Source: Wallemia ichthyophaga EXF-994
Taxonomy: Eukaryota; Basidiomycota; Wallemiomycetes; Wallemiales; Wallemiaceae
NCBI RefSeq assembly: GCF_000400465.1
Contig: NW_008806274.1
Location: 434,001 to 498,000 of the forward strand
Direction of reading: 5' to 3'
DNA: 64,000 nt
In this document: one piece after another, positions 1-11,449 of the stretch
Position numbering within the stretch: position 1 is the first letter of the stretch
Layout of the letters: every line of letters begins with the position of its first letter
Notes under the pieces: generated by a model
What the model was told of the DNA's origin: nothing
Seen by the model: the letters and a program-made list of their open reading frames with translations, nothing else
The model's database searches: none
Program-made: the position numbers and the translations under genes

Positions 1-2139
1 TTCAGTGTCGGTACGCCGAGCAATGAGCCTGGTCTAGCATTCAAGCTACTATTCGGACTGGCCCATGATTGCTGTGAAAGCGCTGGACTTGTTTCGAGAC
101 CTTTGCTCGCTTTTGGAGATACGTTAAGTGAGTTGTTAGATCCTGATGCTAGCATGCGCGTTAGTTGTGTGCTATAGATAATCGACAGTACCCACGTTTA
201 ATCTCGGTGAGTGAGGAGGAGTTTGCAAGTGAATCATTTCTCGGGCGAAGATTAGGTGATGGGTGGTTGATAGGAGCAAGTGGTGTGAATGTGCTCGGCG
301 ATTGTCTGACTCCAAGTTGAGGAGAAATGTTTCTAGAATCCAAGCTAGTTCTGCCTTCCATGTCTTGACTGGAAGACTTTCGGATAGATTCAGTATGATT
401 ATCACTACCAGTAAAGCTATCTGAGGATTTGATACTGTCGACGCCGTCGCCGAACGAGTCACCTGATGGTTTCCTCTCCTTCTTTCTGAAAAGATTACCG
501 AAGACGCCACTCTTTTTCTTTTTGATCGATTCGTTGGATGTCATCTCACTTAGGCTGTGTGAAGAGTTCTCCTTCTGCAGCTTCTTGGCTTTCTTCTTCT
601 CTTCTTTGGCTTGCTTCTTATCTTTGCCGCGGTCAGACATAAGCGGAGAGCTTCTCCAGATGGACGTTTTCTGTGAGCTTGTTTCAGATGATTGGCTGTC
701 CATCGTCATAAGCTCATCAAATGAAGCCTTGCTATTTTGATTTTGCGCTATTTGCTGCGTTGGTGAAGACACACCCTTCATTAACATATGAGGATCAGGA
801 CTTTGTGCTACGTCGGGGGTAATTGTCACTTTTCTAGTTGGAGAAGTTGCAGGATCTAGGAGAGGTGAAGTGTTAGTCGTCAAGTAAGTGGTGTTCTTAT
901 CATCATCCTCAGGATCGTCCTGGTGGGTGGCGTGTGTGTTAGAAGAGTCAGATGGCTGAGATCGAATGAGTTGAGGTCTTTGAACGCCATTAGTAAGTAT
1001 CTTTTTGCTATTGTTGCTGTAGTTGGAGGAAGCGTTTGAATTGATAGAGAGAGGGCGGATATCAGCTTGTAGAGGTCTGTGAAGTACTTGTGCAGGTGGT
1101 GTGGCTTGAGAACTGGCGTCTATAGCTGCCTCCTTAGCCATGACATTTTCGTTAGTGTCCTCAATTTCGTTGGCGCGTCGCACCTCATCATTAGTGTGTG
1201 TCTCAGGTGCAACAACCTCCTCCGCGTTTTTATTAACTTCGGGCATATACTTTACAAGGTTATCTGAGGAGTGGGTATCAGTTGAGGAGTCGTAAATGTG
1301 TTTGGCGGAAGATTCTAGTGGAGGATTACTGCTGTTTATCTTAGCGGGAGCAGGAGCAACGAGTGGAGCAGCGGCAGGAGCAAGAGCATCGCTCACGCTA
1401 TCATTGTCATATTGCTGCTCGTTGACGAGATGGCCATGCGAGGATTCCGAATGAGATTGACTGGAGAGAGAAGCGTCTTGGGAGCTGACTTCTGAGCCAG
1501 ATTCGCTGTCTTCATCGTAGCTCTCCTGCTCTTCTAAGGCTATCTGTGCGGCGTCTTCCTCTGCCTGAGCAATCTCTTCTGGGTATAAAACGACTTGTCG
1601 ATAAGTCGGCGCAGTGAAGGCGACATTTCTAGGTTCTTTGGGATCCCTGGATTCCTTAGATTCCCTACTATCGAGTTTCTTAAGCGCCTGGTGAGCGTCT
1701 GAAGGTGGAGGATGATGTGATAGGTCAGAGTGATTTGCCGAGGTTATCTAATACAGATAAGTAAAGATACGGAAGCAAAAAGCGGCCAACGTACGTCAAT
1801 ATTCCTGTGCTTGTTTAGCCGGGCCAAACGCTCGTCGGGTGTCTCAATATTCTCGGCAGGAATGTAGCCCAATTCCTGTGTTTTGAGGACGCGTATCAGC
1901 CACCAATATGCATTGCTATCATCCAATAAGACCAGGCTATCACCCCTGACAACGCTAGCCTGTCCTTCGACGGTTGCCAGGAAAGTATGCAATGCGTAAA
2001 CGAGGCTATAATCGATATTGTCGTCGGGAATGGACATCTGCGACGAAAGCTCGTCATCGTCGTCGTCATCTTCGAATTCGCCCTCAAATATTTCTTCATC
2101 ATCTTTGAGCATCGTTGGTTTGAATTCGTCCATGTCCAT
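1..2139 (-). CDS. BUD14: Bud14/Tea4-type SH3 protein (partial, C-terminus off the left edge)
   Basis: Predicted exons on the minus strand are 2139-1795, 1747-196 and 109-<1. The protein starts with an acidic stretch. An SH3 domain follows at about residues 35-100, read from IDYSLVYALHTFLATVEGQ through YWWLIRVL and GYIPAENIETP. It ends in the ERLARLNKHRNID block that is typical of the Bud14/Tea4 family. Further on, NVAFTAPTYRQ resembles another block of that family, and the rest is low-complexity Ser/Asn/Lys sequence. Family members bring type-1 phosphatase to cell tips and regulate formins and polarity; the role here is inferred from that. The start at 2139 is the first ATG of the frame that leads into the SH3 domain. 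An upstream exon is possible, because an AG lies just before it. The start codon is only 27 bp from that of the divergent HDA1. Confidence 0.8.
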
Positions 2140-2166
2140 CACCTCGTTGACGTTGATCGTTAAGAG

Positions 2167-4533
2167 ATGACCGTATTTGGCGATCAGTGTGAGTAATAGT
2201 GCGCTGTGAATTATTAAAATTATTTTATTAAGCTGGTAATTTAAGCTGTACACGCTTCTCCAGATACGCCCGTCTATGAGACTGTCACAACGACAGTGCG
2301 CAAGTACTTCCACCACCCCCCAGCTGAAGATGACTCTGGAGATAGCGCCGGAGACAGCACCGCCTCGCAGCTTATACGCATGCCTTTCTCTGGTTTGATT
2401 AGATCTGGATACGTCTACGACTTTGAAATGACGAGGCATGCGCCGTTTGACGAAGACGATCACCCAGAGCAGCCAGCGAGGATTACGCGGATACATCAGT
2501 CCCTCTCCAATGCCAAATGTATTTCGAGAATGCTCAGGATTGGCTCTCGTAAAGTTACTAGAGCTGAAGTGACGTTGGTCCACTCACCCGAATACTGGGA
2601 TAGAGTTAATTTACTCGCATACATCCCGGAGATTGAGCTTAGAGCTATGGCGTCGCTGCATGAGCGTATGTCTGTATACGTTAATCCAATGACTTCCTAC
2701 GCTGCTCTTCTCTCGGCTGGTAGTCTGTTAGAGCTCACAAAGGCTGTATGCGACGAGCGTATCCGCAACGGCTTTGCCATCATCAGACCTCCTGGCCACC
2801 ACGCCGAGCCCGAGCAGATGATGGGCTTCTCTTTCTTCAACAATGCAAGCATAGCGGCGCGCTGGGCGCAGAAGAACTACCCCAACTCTATCAAAAAGGT
2901 CTTGATTCTTGATTGGTGAGTGGGCGCCTGAAGAAGCACTCCATACTGACTCTCAGCTTATTAAAGGGATGTACATCATGGTGCGTGTTGCATAATCATT
3001 AGATAGCGCACTCACCCCTGTACAGGCAACGGTACACAGAGGGCCTTTTACGATGATCCAAGTGTGCTTTACGTTTCCCTGCATCGCTACGAGAACGGCA
3101 CGTTCTATCCTGGCAGTGATTTTGGCGGTATGAGCATGACCGGTAGTGGTGCCGGCGAGGGATAGTGAGTTTAATGACACCAACCTCACTAGTCTGACAG
3201 CCACAAAGTTCTGTCAACATACCTTGGCCTCATGCGGGTATGGGCGACTCAGAGTATCTTCAAGCCTTCAATCAAGTCGTCATGCCGATATCGCAGGAAT
3301 TCGCGCCAGATTTGGTGATAGGTAAGGTGCGCTGCTGGTTTGAGATGTGTGCTGACTTGATTCAAAGTATCTGCGGGATACGACGCAGCCATCAACGACC
3401 CACTGGGTGAAAACCTGATAACACCTACAGGATATGCGCAAATGACGCACCAGCTGAGTAGTCTTGCGGGTGGAAAGATGATTGTCGCACTTGAGGTTGG
3501 CTGCTTTTACGTTCTGCAAACTCATCTCACACTCAGACAGGGAGGATATAACCTCGACTCTATTGCAACGTCTGCAACATCCACCACGCAAACATTGTTG
3601 GGAGAAATACCTCCGCAGCCACTTTTCAACACAGTGGCAAAAGAAACGGCTATGGAAACTCTCCATGACGTCTGCATGGTTCAATCAAAGTATTGGAGGT
3701 CTATATCACCACGTTCAATATCCAACAACGCTACTAAAGCTTCTACGGAAAGCGTCATTTCTATGTACGAATTGTTGTCGAAATATCGTCAGCAGCTGCT
3801 TTACGAAAAGTACAGCATGTTCAGCTTAGATGTTACGGACGAGTATATAAGAGACAGATTCAAAAATCAAGTTATGGCCACCAGCGATCTCTACAACATA
3901 GACACACTCCTAATCAATGTTCACGACTTTGGCAATCTACTCTTTGAGAGTAAGAATAGCGGCGAGATCAACCTCGATAAGTCGTTCCTGGTAGATACAA
4001 CTGACAAGATACTGCAACTGGCCAAGGAGAAAGGATGGGGGGTGATTGATGTAAATATCTTCCACAATTTCGCCAACCAAGCCCGTCAAACGAGATTATT
4101 CCGAAGTCAAGTAGATCCAGTTAAAGATTTGCTGATATGGCTGTGGGATAGCTTTGTTGATCTCGCCAAACCCGAAATGAAAGTGGTGTTTGTTGGGTTC
4201 GGCAGTGCTTGTCCTGCGTTGACGAGATTCTTCGAAAGCCGCAGCTCGAGTATACAAAACCGGGTTATGTCCAACATATACATTCCTGGTATGCTAGACG
4301 TACCTCGGATATTGAAGATAATGAGGGAATGGTACGAATTCAAGACACTCGTTCTCATACCGTCGAATCATGACCACGTGGAGAACGGTAAACAGTTTAA
4401 GAGTTTTGGGAAGGTGTTGATCAGCGAGGAGTCTAGTAGCTGGGTGTTGGTTGAAAGGCATTTGAGTGATATTATGGCGTGGATCAGTAGTAGGAGCAGC
4501 GTGTTGGAACAAGGCAACGAGATGGAGGTGTGA
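2167..4533 (+). CDS. HDA1: Class II histone deacetylase Hda1/Clr3
   Basis: Predicted exons are 2167-2188, 2264-2915, 2967-2980, 3026-3164, 3209-3321, 3368-3495 and 3541-4533. They join in frame into 686 residues, close to S. pombe Clr3. The deacetylase domain (about residues 45-380) shows [13 protein letters not shown] near 170, DVHHGNGTQ near 226, [20 protein letters not shown] and LEGGYN. These carry the active-site His pair, the zinc ligands (Asp, His, Asp) and the glycine loop. The C-terminal half matches the Arb2-like domain that Hda1-type enzymes carry. These enzymes deacetylate histones in heterochromatin and gene repression. The 14-nt third exon encodes only DVHH. The last intron (3496-3540) begins with the weak donor GTTGGC and is 45 nt, so it does not break the frame. 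The ATG at 2167 was chosen because its 22-nt exon splices in frame to the conserved reading frame. Confidence 0.93.
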
Positions 4534-4584
4534 TAAACAGCTGTAGAGTTTAATAAAGTAAGAACAATGCATTATTATTATAAG

Positions 4585-5292
4585 TTACTCTTCCATTTTT
4601 GTATCTTGAGTGTCCTCTTGTGAGTCTCTATTGTTTTGAGAATGAGGAGAATGGCTCGACAAAACAAGCTCGGCCTCGTCATCGCGTATAGCAGTGCTGT
4701 TTGTGCTGAGAGCCGCGATGAGCAACCTAAGTTTATCGCCATTCATGTGTGGTTCTGCGCTCAGTTTCTCCAAATCGCCAGAGAAATTATCCGCTATGCT
4801 AGCCATCCACTGAGATTTAAAAGCGGCTCTGAGGGGGTTTTCGGGGGTGTAGATATCGGCTACAGGTAACTGCTTACTGGATGCACCTGATGTGTCGTTG
4901 AAGATGGAAGAGGGGATGAATGCGTCGTTTGCAGTTTCTGGGGGAGGAGAAGGAGACTGTCTTTGCTGTTGAGTAATGCTGTGTTGAGTCTTTTTTTTTC
5001 CTTTGACTCTGATTGACGGTGCACTGCTACTAGAGCTGCTCGAGCTGCTCGATTCGCTTGAATCGCTTGAATCGCTGCTATCTTGATCAGAGCTGGCAGA
5101 TTTAGATTTTGGCTGATTGGCTGGCTTCTCAGCCACATTCTCTCCGCCTCGCTCTTCGCCTTCACTCTCACCAGAAGAACTGCTATCGCTGCTACTACTG
5201 CCACTGCTACTGTCGCTGTCCTCCAACTGTGTCCTGCGCTTACGCTTCCTGATGCGCTTGTTGGCTGCTGCGGTGTTGCGTGGTGGAGCCAT
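4585..5292 (-). CDS. RSA3: Ribosome assembly protein Rsa3-like
   Basis: Single exon of 235 residues starting MAPPRNTAAANKRIRKRK. The N-terminal half is a Lys/Arg patch followed by long Ser/Glu/Asp runs, typical of nucleolar proteins. The only folded-looking part is about residues 155-210, where NPLRAAFKSQWMASIADNF is followed by SGDLEKLSAEPHMNGDKLRLLIAAL. This resembles the short helical Rsa3 domain, whose pattern is F-x-x-x-Y/W ... EFGDDLDKLR ... LxxLIxAL. Rsa3 acts in early 60S subunit maturation in the nucleolus. The assignment rests on that short motif plus composition, so it is less certain than its neighbours. It is divergent from DIB1 (86 bp between start codons) and convergent with HDA1. 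Confidence 0.68.
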   Translation of the reverse strand: MAPPRNTAAANKRIRKRKRRTQLEDSDSSSGSSSSDSSSSGESEGEERGGENVAEKPANQPKSKSASSDQDSSDSSDSSESSSSSSSSSSAPSIRVKGKKKTQHSITQQQRQSPSPPPETANDAFIPSSIFNDTSGASSKQLPVADIYTPENPLRAAFKSQWMASIADNFSGDLEKLSAEPHMNGDKLRLLIAALSTNSTAIRDDEAELVLSSHSPHSQNNRDSQEDTQDTKMEE

Positions 5293-5378
5293 CCTGAGTA
5301 AGTGGTGGTAGAGGTGCGAGTGTGTGCGCCTTCTTGCCTCCCCACACCCAAGAAAATTAGACAGCAGCCAACGAGGAC

Positions 5379-5918
5379 ATGTCCTATTTCCTGCCGCATT
5401 TGCCATCGGGTGGGTGCACTCTAATCACGCTACATTCTCTCACCACCTCCGCTCTCATCCAGGCTGGCACGTCGACCAGGCTATTCTCTCAGAAGACGAC
5501 AGAGTGGTCGTTATACGCTTCGGTAAGGACTCAGATCCGAATTGCATGGTGATGGACGAGACGCTGTACAATATCTCAGAGAGCGTGGCTAATTTCGCAG
5601 TTGTGTATTTGTGCGATAACACGCTCGTGCCTGATTTCAACAAGGTATGTGTGTGTGTGTGTGTGTGTGTGTTTTGCCATATAGCTGATGGTATGAATGC
5701 AGATGTACGAACTGTACGATGACACTACAGTCATGTTTTTCTACCGCAACAAACACATCATGATCGATCTTGGCACAGGCAACAACAACAAGATCAACTG
5801 GCCGATGGACAACAAGCAGGAAATGATTGATATCATCGAGACCGTCTACAGAGGCGCTTCCAAAGGACGTGGGTTGGTTGTCTCACCCAAGGATTATTCA
5901 ACGCGGTATAAATATTAG
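5379..5918 (+). CDS. DIB1: U5 snRNP thioredoxin-fold protein Dim1/Dib1 (TXNL4A)
   Basis: Exons 5379-5409, 5463-5644 and 5703-5918 give 142 residues, exactly the usual length of this very conserved family. The start MSYFLPHLPSGWHVDQAI is followed by EEDxxVVIRFG-like sequence (SEDDRVVVIRFG), TLYNISESVANFAVVYL, DTTVMFFYRNKHIMIDLGTG and a C-terminal YRGASKGRGLVVSPKDYS. The protein is a core component of the U4/U6-U5 tri-snRNP and keeps the spliceosome inactive until activation. The first coding exon is only 31 nt. The second intron begins with a TG microsatellite that touches the donor site. Confidence 0.97.
5648..5672 (+). repeat. TG dinucleotide microsatellite in DIB1 intron 2
   Basis: About twelve uninterrupted TG units begin within the donor site (GTATGTGTG...) of the 58-nt second intron of DIB1. 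Length changes in this repeat would change intron length and could affect the donor context. Confidence 0.95.
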
Positions 5919-5953
5919 TATTTCCGTTTAAAACCAAGACTGTGTATTATTTA

Positions 5954-8212
5954 TCAAGTATTATTACCACTACTACCAGGCTTGCGTTGGATATCCCTAC
6001 GCACTTTACGCTTCTGCGCTCCTTCACCGACAGTAGCCTCGTTAGTGATATACGGGATAGAGCCATAATCCATTACCTCTTTTGTCCAGTCAAGAGAGGC
6101 ATAAATAGGCAGGTCTACTTTACCCTTTGCGAGGACATGTACGCGTCTGCAAGTTTTGGGTGTGAGTGGTGTGAGTAGTTGGAGTTGGTTGACTGAGCTG
6201 TCCACTGCGCGTATAAGTCCATATCCCAACACGCGCGAGTCTTTATGGGTGAGAAGATTATCGCGTCGTGTTAGCCTCTCGTCGGCCTCTATGCCACCCT
6301 CACATACGCCCTCAACATGCCCTTCCATGAGCGCTACGACAGATGCATTCATCGCCATTAGCGTGTGCTCGTAGATAACATCTTCCCCATGCAGTATACA
6401 CACGTACGCTAGGTCGTTGGCGTAATCGACGGTGAGGGGTGTGAAGTGGGTGAGTGGTTTGGAGAAATCCCACCGCACGTCAGAGATTTGAGTGGGAGAG
6501 TTATTGGGGACATTTTCAGCCTTCTCTGGAATGTTGGCATGGAAATACGTCGTCATGCTCAAATTCCTATAGTCAGCCGAGTGATACCTACTGAGCATAG
6601 GGTTATCAGCGGTAGCGATAGCATCAATGATCATGTGGTTCACGTTGCGAGCGGGGGTGCTGATATCCTCATTTGCGGGAATATCAGCGTGATTGTCAGC
6701 GTAAGTGTCATCTTCCACACCCTCCTCTGCAGCTGAAACAGACTGGGACATTTCAATCAACTCAAATATCCCAGCAGCATCGCAAATACCCTGTAACATT
6801 TCCGCACCGAGGCCCTTGACCCATCCCTGCGTGTTAATGATGAGGGGTATGGGTGTGTAGTTGTGAGTGTGATGTGCATGTGAGTGAGCAATTTCTCTCT
6901 GATAAAACTCAATCAAATCGCGCACAGCGTCGATATAGCCAACTGGGTCGTTCGCTGGGGAGAGTTCGCCTACGAAGTGTGCTTTTGACGGTATGCGGGG
7001 GTGCGTGAATGGAGGGCCTGAGTGAGTGAGTGAGTGGTGTTATTGCAATAAAAAAAGCAAAGACTCACCCAATAAAAATTCATCGATGAGATGGAGAGAA
7101 ACGCAGCCAGAAGGCATGAACTCGGACTGACCTACGTCGCATTCGAGGTAAGCAACATTAGCGTGGGTCGCCTCACCACGCAAAGCATTGCACAAATAGC
7201 GCGAAAATGCACTCTTTCCCGTATTCCTACCTCCTTTGACTATAGCAATGTAAGGCTGTGGAGAATGGAAGGCGTTGCGGGCGATTTGCGTCGCTGCACT
7301 TGTCCACGAGGGTGGTGTGAGGAAAGCGTAGGTATTTGGCGTCGATTCGAGTATCTGCGCGGGATTTTTAGTGCCAGTCAAAGATAGACACAATAACACA
7401 ACACGTACCGGATACATTCCTTCCACTACCCTCCAACCGTCATACACACCGGCGTAGGGGGATGCAAATGCGTGTCTGAAATCCGGTAGAGCGTTGCCTA
7501 GCCCCTCTAACCCATCGTCGAGAGGTGAGAGGCGGACGACGAGTTGGTTGTGAGCGAGAGACGGTGGTACGGAGTCAGAGTCTATGGCGAGGCTGTCACC
7601 ATTTCCACTGCTATCTCCACTCGAGAGTGTCGGGAGTGGATAGCAAGTAGGGGCATAAATGCGGTGGTGTTGCACCGACGCGCCTATCCTAGCGCCCAGG
7701 ATAGACAATGTGCCTTTAAGCACTTGAAGAGTGAATTTACCAGCGAGGATCAGTGTCGCATGAGCATCGAACCCGACGAGGATATATCTGTCGCCGAAAA
7801 ACGTCGTCGCGGAGCAGGTAGCAAAGTTGGAAACACAGTTGTAGTCGTAGTGTTGTGCTTTCTGCTTCTGCTTGCGCTTGTACTTGCGCGTCTTTTCTGT
7901 AGCTGTGTCTGTAGCAGCTGCTATAGCTGCATCTGCAGACGATGGCTTGAGCTTCTTCCTTGAGTTACGAGTGTGCTTAAGCTGCTCAATATTCTCCTGT
8001 TCAAGCTCCCACTCCCGCTGCGTCTGCTGGATATCAGCATCGTGAAAAAAGGCATTGATAGCGATATCGTGGGAGTCGGCGGAGTGCTGAATGTCAGTAG
8101 GTGGGGAGGAATGCGAATGCTGGGAAGACTGCCCACTGCCGCTACCACTCGCCTCAATCTCCGCGTCTAAATTCAATTTCAATTTCCTTTTCGCAACAGC
8201 CGACAAGACCAT
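5954..8212 (-). CDS. GRC3: Polynucleotide 5'-hydroxyl kinase Grc3/Nol9
   Basis: Exons 8212-7409, 7354-7069 and 7017-5954 give 717 residues. The P-loop GGRNTGKSAFSRYL is near residues 309-322. It is followed by NVAYLECDVGQSEFMPSGCVSLH, the Grc3/Clp1 signature of the phosphate-binding and Walker-B region, and then PPFTH, WVKGLG and an LPIY segment. Grc3 phosphorylates RNA 5' ends and works with Las1 in ITS2 removal during 25S/5.8S rRNA maturation. The N-terminal 110 residues are basic and low in complexity (nucleolar type). Both introns (54 and 51 nt) have GTACGT/GTGAGT donors. The first is a multiple of three with no stop, so retention would keep the frame open. The gene is head to head with TSR2, with 36 bp between start codons. 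Confidence 0.92.
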
Positions 8213-8248
8213 AATAGTTGAGAATCAACAACCAAGAAGACAGCGATA

Positions 8249-8833
8249 ATGTATAATTTCACCGACTCATCAGAATACACACGGATATTCGCGCGTTCGA
8301 CTATCGCGATAATGCACCTCTGGCACGCACTCAAGATGGCCGTGGTGGAGGGATGGGGTGGACCCGAGTCAGACGCCAAGCGGACATGGCTGATGGGCGT
8401 TATGGTGGACATGTACGAAGAGCGTCCTCCAAACCCTCAGAACGGGAGCGTTGGTGGGCTAGACCATGCAGATACAGAGGAAATACTTGCGCAGGCTTTC
8501 TTCGATGAATTTGGAGCTCATTTGGAAGATGGCAGCCCTAGGTCAGTCGCCACTCAGCTGCGTAGAGCCTGGGCTGAAGCTGTCGTTGGCGATGAGCACT
8601 TGTCTAAGGAACTCACCGCCAAATCTGAGAAAGAGAGGCATAAGAAGATGGCGCAGTTTACAAGAGGCGAGGATGAGGAAATTCCATACTCAGGTGGCGA
8701 GAGTGAGAGTGGCGAGGAGGGCGATGTGCAGATGGACGACGATAACACCACCCAATCCACCCAGAAACCACCAAAACAAGAAAAGATATTCGACGACGAT
8801 GGCTTTGAGGTTGTACAGAAGAAGCAGAAATAG
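8249..8833 (+). CDS. TSR2: Pre-rRNA processing factor Tsr2
   Basis: Single exon, 194 residues. The N-terminal helical domain (residues 10-150) contains FARSTIAIMHLWHALKMAVVEGWGG and WLMGVMVDMY, and later LRRAWAEAV. This fits the Tsr2 (WGG) family, named for the conserved WGG seen here at about residue 35. The C-terminus is acidic (EDEEIPYSGGESESGEEGD) and ends in a lysine patch after DDDGFEVVQ, as in other fungal Tsr2. Tsr2 is an escort/chaperone for ribosomal protein eS26 and is needed for 20S pre-rRNA processing. It shares a 36-bp divergent promoter region with GRC3, another rRNA-processing gene, and ends 36 bp from the convergent APSES gene. Confidence 0.93.
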   Translation: MYNFTDSSEYTRIFARSTIAIMHLWHALKMAVVEGWGGPESDAKRTWLMGVMVDMYEERPPNPQNGSVGGLDHADTEEILAQAFFDEFGAHLEDGSPRSVATQLRRAWAEAVVGDEHLSKELTAKSEKERHKKMAQFTRGEDEEIPYSGGESESGEEGDVQMDDDNTTQSTQKPPKQEKIFDDDGFEVVQKKQK

Positions 8834-8869
8834 ATATATGTTACAATTTGTACATGTGATTAGTGTAGA

Positions 8870-11013
8870 TTACTGGCCGTTATTCGCGTTATTCGCGTTA
8901 TTTACATGTGCTGGAGGGAGTAAAGTTTTTTGAGCGTTATCTAGTGTTTCTGGTTTGGTAGGCGAGGCACTCCCCCCACTCATATTGTCACTGCCAGCCT
9001 TACCTCTCACAACCCCCTTCCCACCTTTACTGTTCTCTGACTCGAGGCTCTCGAGTAACATCTCTAGCACGCCGTCAATTTCCGTGGCGGGTATTCCACA
9101 TCCGACGCTAATCAGTTTGCGGTATTCCGACATTTTCTTACCCGTGCCCACCTCTTTCTGCCTCTTGATGAGTTCGTGTAGGGAAGCGATGCGTTTGTGG
9201 TGAAGCGAGTTGATTTGTTCGCGGAGGATGGTGCACTGGTAGTGAACGTCTTTGTCACCATTTTCATTACCAAGATTGGATGTATCCATGTCCATCTTAC
9301 CACCCTCGTCAATCTTGTCGTTATACTCTGCCCATCCCCGCTTATACAAATCCATCGAATGCTCCTCTAATCTCCCCTCTAAACCTTTCAATTTGGCTTT
9401 GAGCTGCTCAAATTCACCACCATCTATAGTCATCTTCTCCACCGTCTGCTTGGCTTCAACGATATCAGTTTTGATGTTACGAAGAATGACCTGAGCTTGT
9501 TGATAATCGCGCTCCTTCTGTGTGATCTCTTTATCGTAAGACTGAGCGAGATTTTCAAGGAGATTAGCGACGCCGCTCATCGTAGTGTTAGCAATCGATT
9601 GGCTAGTTTCGCTGCTGAAGAGGTGAGGAGGGGGAGCGTAGATGGAAGTGTCAGGAGGGTGTAGCCTGAGGTGATTAGAGTTGAGTAGAGGAGACTGTCT
9701 GAAGCGTTCATCTTCGAGAATGTAATCTTCCGCAGTCCTGCCATCCTTATTAGGCAGTTTTGAGTCAGCCCCGTGCTCAAGCAGGAGCTTAACGAGGCGT
9801 TTTGAGCGGGCGCGGGCAGCCAGCGTCAGTGCCGATTCACCCTCGTCGTCTTGAAAGTTAATTACATCTGCCAACTCATCGGGGTAGTTAACGAGTTTCG
9901 CGAGGACGCATTCCATGTAATAGCGCGCGGCGTGTGTCTTGGATTTCGTCAAGGCGAGGTCGACAATGTGGTGGAGGACAGTCCGGTCGTGCTTGTCGAG
10001 GTTGAGTGTAGACCTATGTAACAACTCGTACAACTGCGGGAACTTGCGTATGTCGTAATTGTTACTGAACATTACACTGCGCATCAGCGCTGTCTGCTCA
10101 GAATGGTTGACGCGAAATATATCTGCACCGGCACTGAGAAGCAGCTTGACTACGCGCACCTTGCCCATAGCACAAGCCCAGTGCATGGCCGTATGGCCCT
10201 CGTCATCGATTGACATGTTTGGGTTGAAATCGGCAGGTGGATGGATCAGGAGAGCAGGAATCTGGGTAGATTCGCTGATAAAGTAGTCAAGAATGATATC
10301 TTCATAACTGACACTACCATCTATGGCAACTGAGGAGGGCGTGTCGTTTGGGTTGAGAGTGTCGGGCAACTTCCTCTTGCGTGCGTTGAATCTGATGGGG
10401 GAAGGAGTACGCGAGCTGTTTGATTTGAAGGAGGGGGAGCTGGGAATGCTGGCGTCTTCACCGTCGGATAGCTCAGCCTTGGCATTGGTTGCAGCAGCTA
10501 GCTTGGCGGGGTGCTTAGCAGAGCTGAGTGGGTGGAAGACCTTGCTAGTGGAGGGGAGAGTGTGGGCGGTGGAGGGTTGTTTGCGTGCTCTGGTGCCTGA
10601 AGCGGTTGCGTGCTTGGGAGCTAGCGGAGGGGACTGAGAACCAGGGTGGTAGTTGATGATTGGGTCAAGGAGTAGTTGAATGCGGTATTGTTTAACCAAG
10701 TCAACGGATCTGGCCATGGGGATCCACGTACCCTGGTATTTTCCATAACCTCCCTGCACCTTCTCATGTACCCCCTTCTGAACCTCCCTCTCGAGGATAC
10801 GTGTGCGCTGTGGCTTATCGAAGTTGGCCACTTTGAGGATTTGAGTTGCGTTCATCCACTCATCAGACCTGCGTTTCATCACAGCGATATTCTTGCAGTT
10901 GAATTCATACACGGGCACGCCTGAGTAGCAGGCCTGGAGAGGGAGTGTGAGTGGATGACATTGGGTATATCGATAAATACCTTGTAAATCGGTGGTGGTC
11001 CTAGCGCTGACAT
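8870..11013 (-). CDS. APSES-domain transcription factor with ankyrin repeats (Mbp1/Res-like)
   Basis: Exons 11013-10981 and 10933-8870 give 698 residues. The APSES/KilA-N DNA-binding domain covers about residues 10-115. It reads IYKACYSGVPVYEFNC, VMKRRSDEWMNATQILKVANFDK, RTRILEREVQKGVHEKVQGGYGKYQGTW. Ankyrin repeats occupy about 235-420 (EGHTAMHWACAMGKVRVVKLLLSAGAD, GESALTLAARARSKRLVKLLLEHGAD). A coiled coil follows (QKERDYQQAQVILRNI, FEQLKAKLKGLEGRLEEH). This domain order matches the MBF/SBF DNA-binding subunits (Mbp1, Swi4, Res1/2, Cryptococcus Mbs1) that drive G1/S transcription. The 33-nt first exon is supported because it supplies the family's MSALGPPPIYK start. It is divergent from NDUFB7. 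Confidence 0.93.
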
Positions 11014-11102
11014 TTAACTCAATTTAAATAATTAATTTTCAATTTAACCCGCGTATAACCAACCAACCCTCCATCATTAAGTCCATCCATTTAATTTAAA
11101 AA

Positions 11103-11429
11103 ATGGGAGAGTGAGCGCGGGTAACGCTAGTGGTGTATTTGGCTGGCTAATACTCCCTCACAGATCAACTGCTTCCAAGGAGGAGTGCGTGTCCAATAGA
11201 CTCCCTTTGAATTGGAGAGATCAATGTAGCGGGTGGGCGCTCTGTGCTCTGTGTTTACATCTCCCATCTAACACCCCATAGCCTCCTGATCCCTCTCAAC
11301 ATATGCAGGCACAAGAATTTATACGCGCCTTGGTCGTGCACCGACGAACGACACGGCTATGAAAAGTGCCAGTACGATGACATGATGCGCAGAATGAAGT
11401 TGTTATCCCAGCAGAACAAGTCTGAGTAG
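11103..11429 (+). CDS. NDUFB7: Complex I subunit NDUFB7 (B18), twin CX9C protein
   Basis: Assembled from three exons, 11103-11110, 11164-11232 and 11282-11429, giving 74 residues. The start exon has only eight bases (ATGGGAGA). The product carries two CX9C pairs: DQC-SGLLIPLNI-C and SC-TDERHGYEK-C. The C-terminus HGYEKCQYDDMMRRMKLLSQQ is typical of fungal NDUFB7. This is an accessory subunit of mitochondrial NADH:ubiquinone oxidoreductase on the intermembrane-space side; CX9C proteins are usually oxidised by Mia40. Both donors (GTGAGC, GTGGGC) and acceptors (CAG, TAG) are canonical and the phases fit. It converges on SAM50, with 20 bp between stop codons. Confidence 0.9.
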
Positions 11430-11449
11430 TTTATCTATCCATGCATTCC

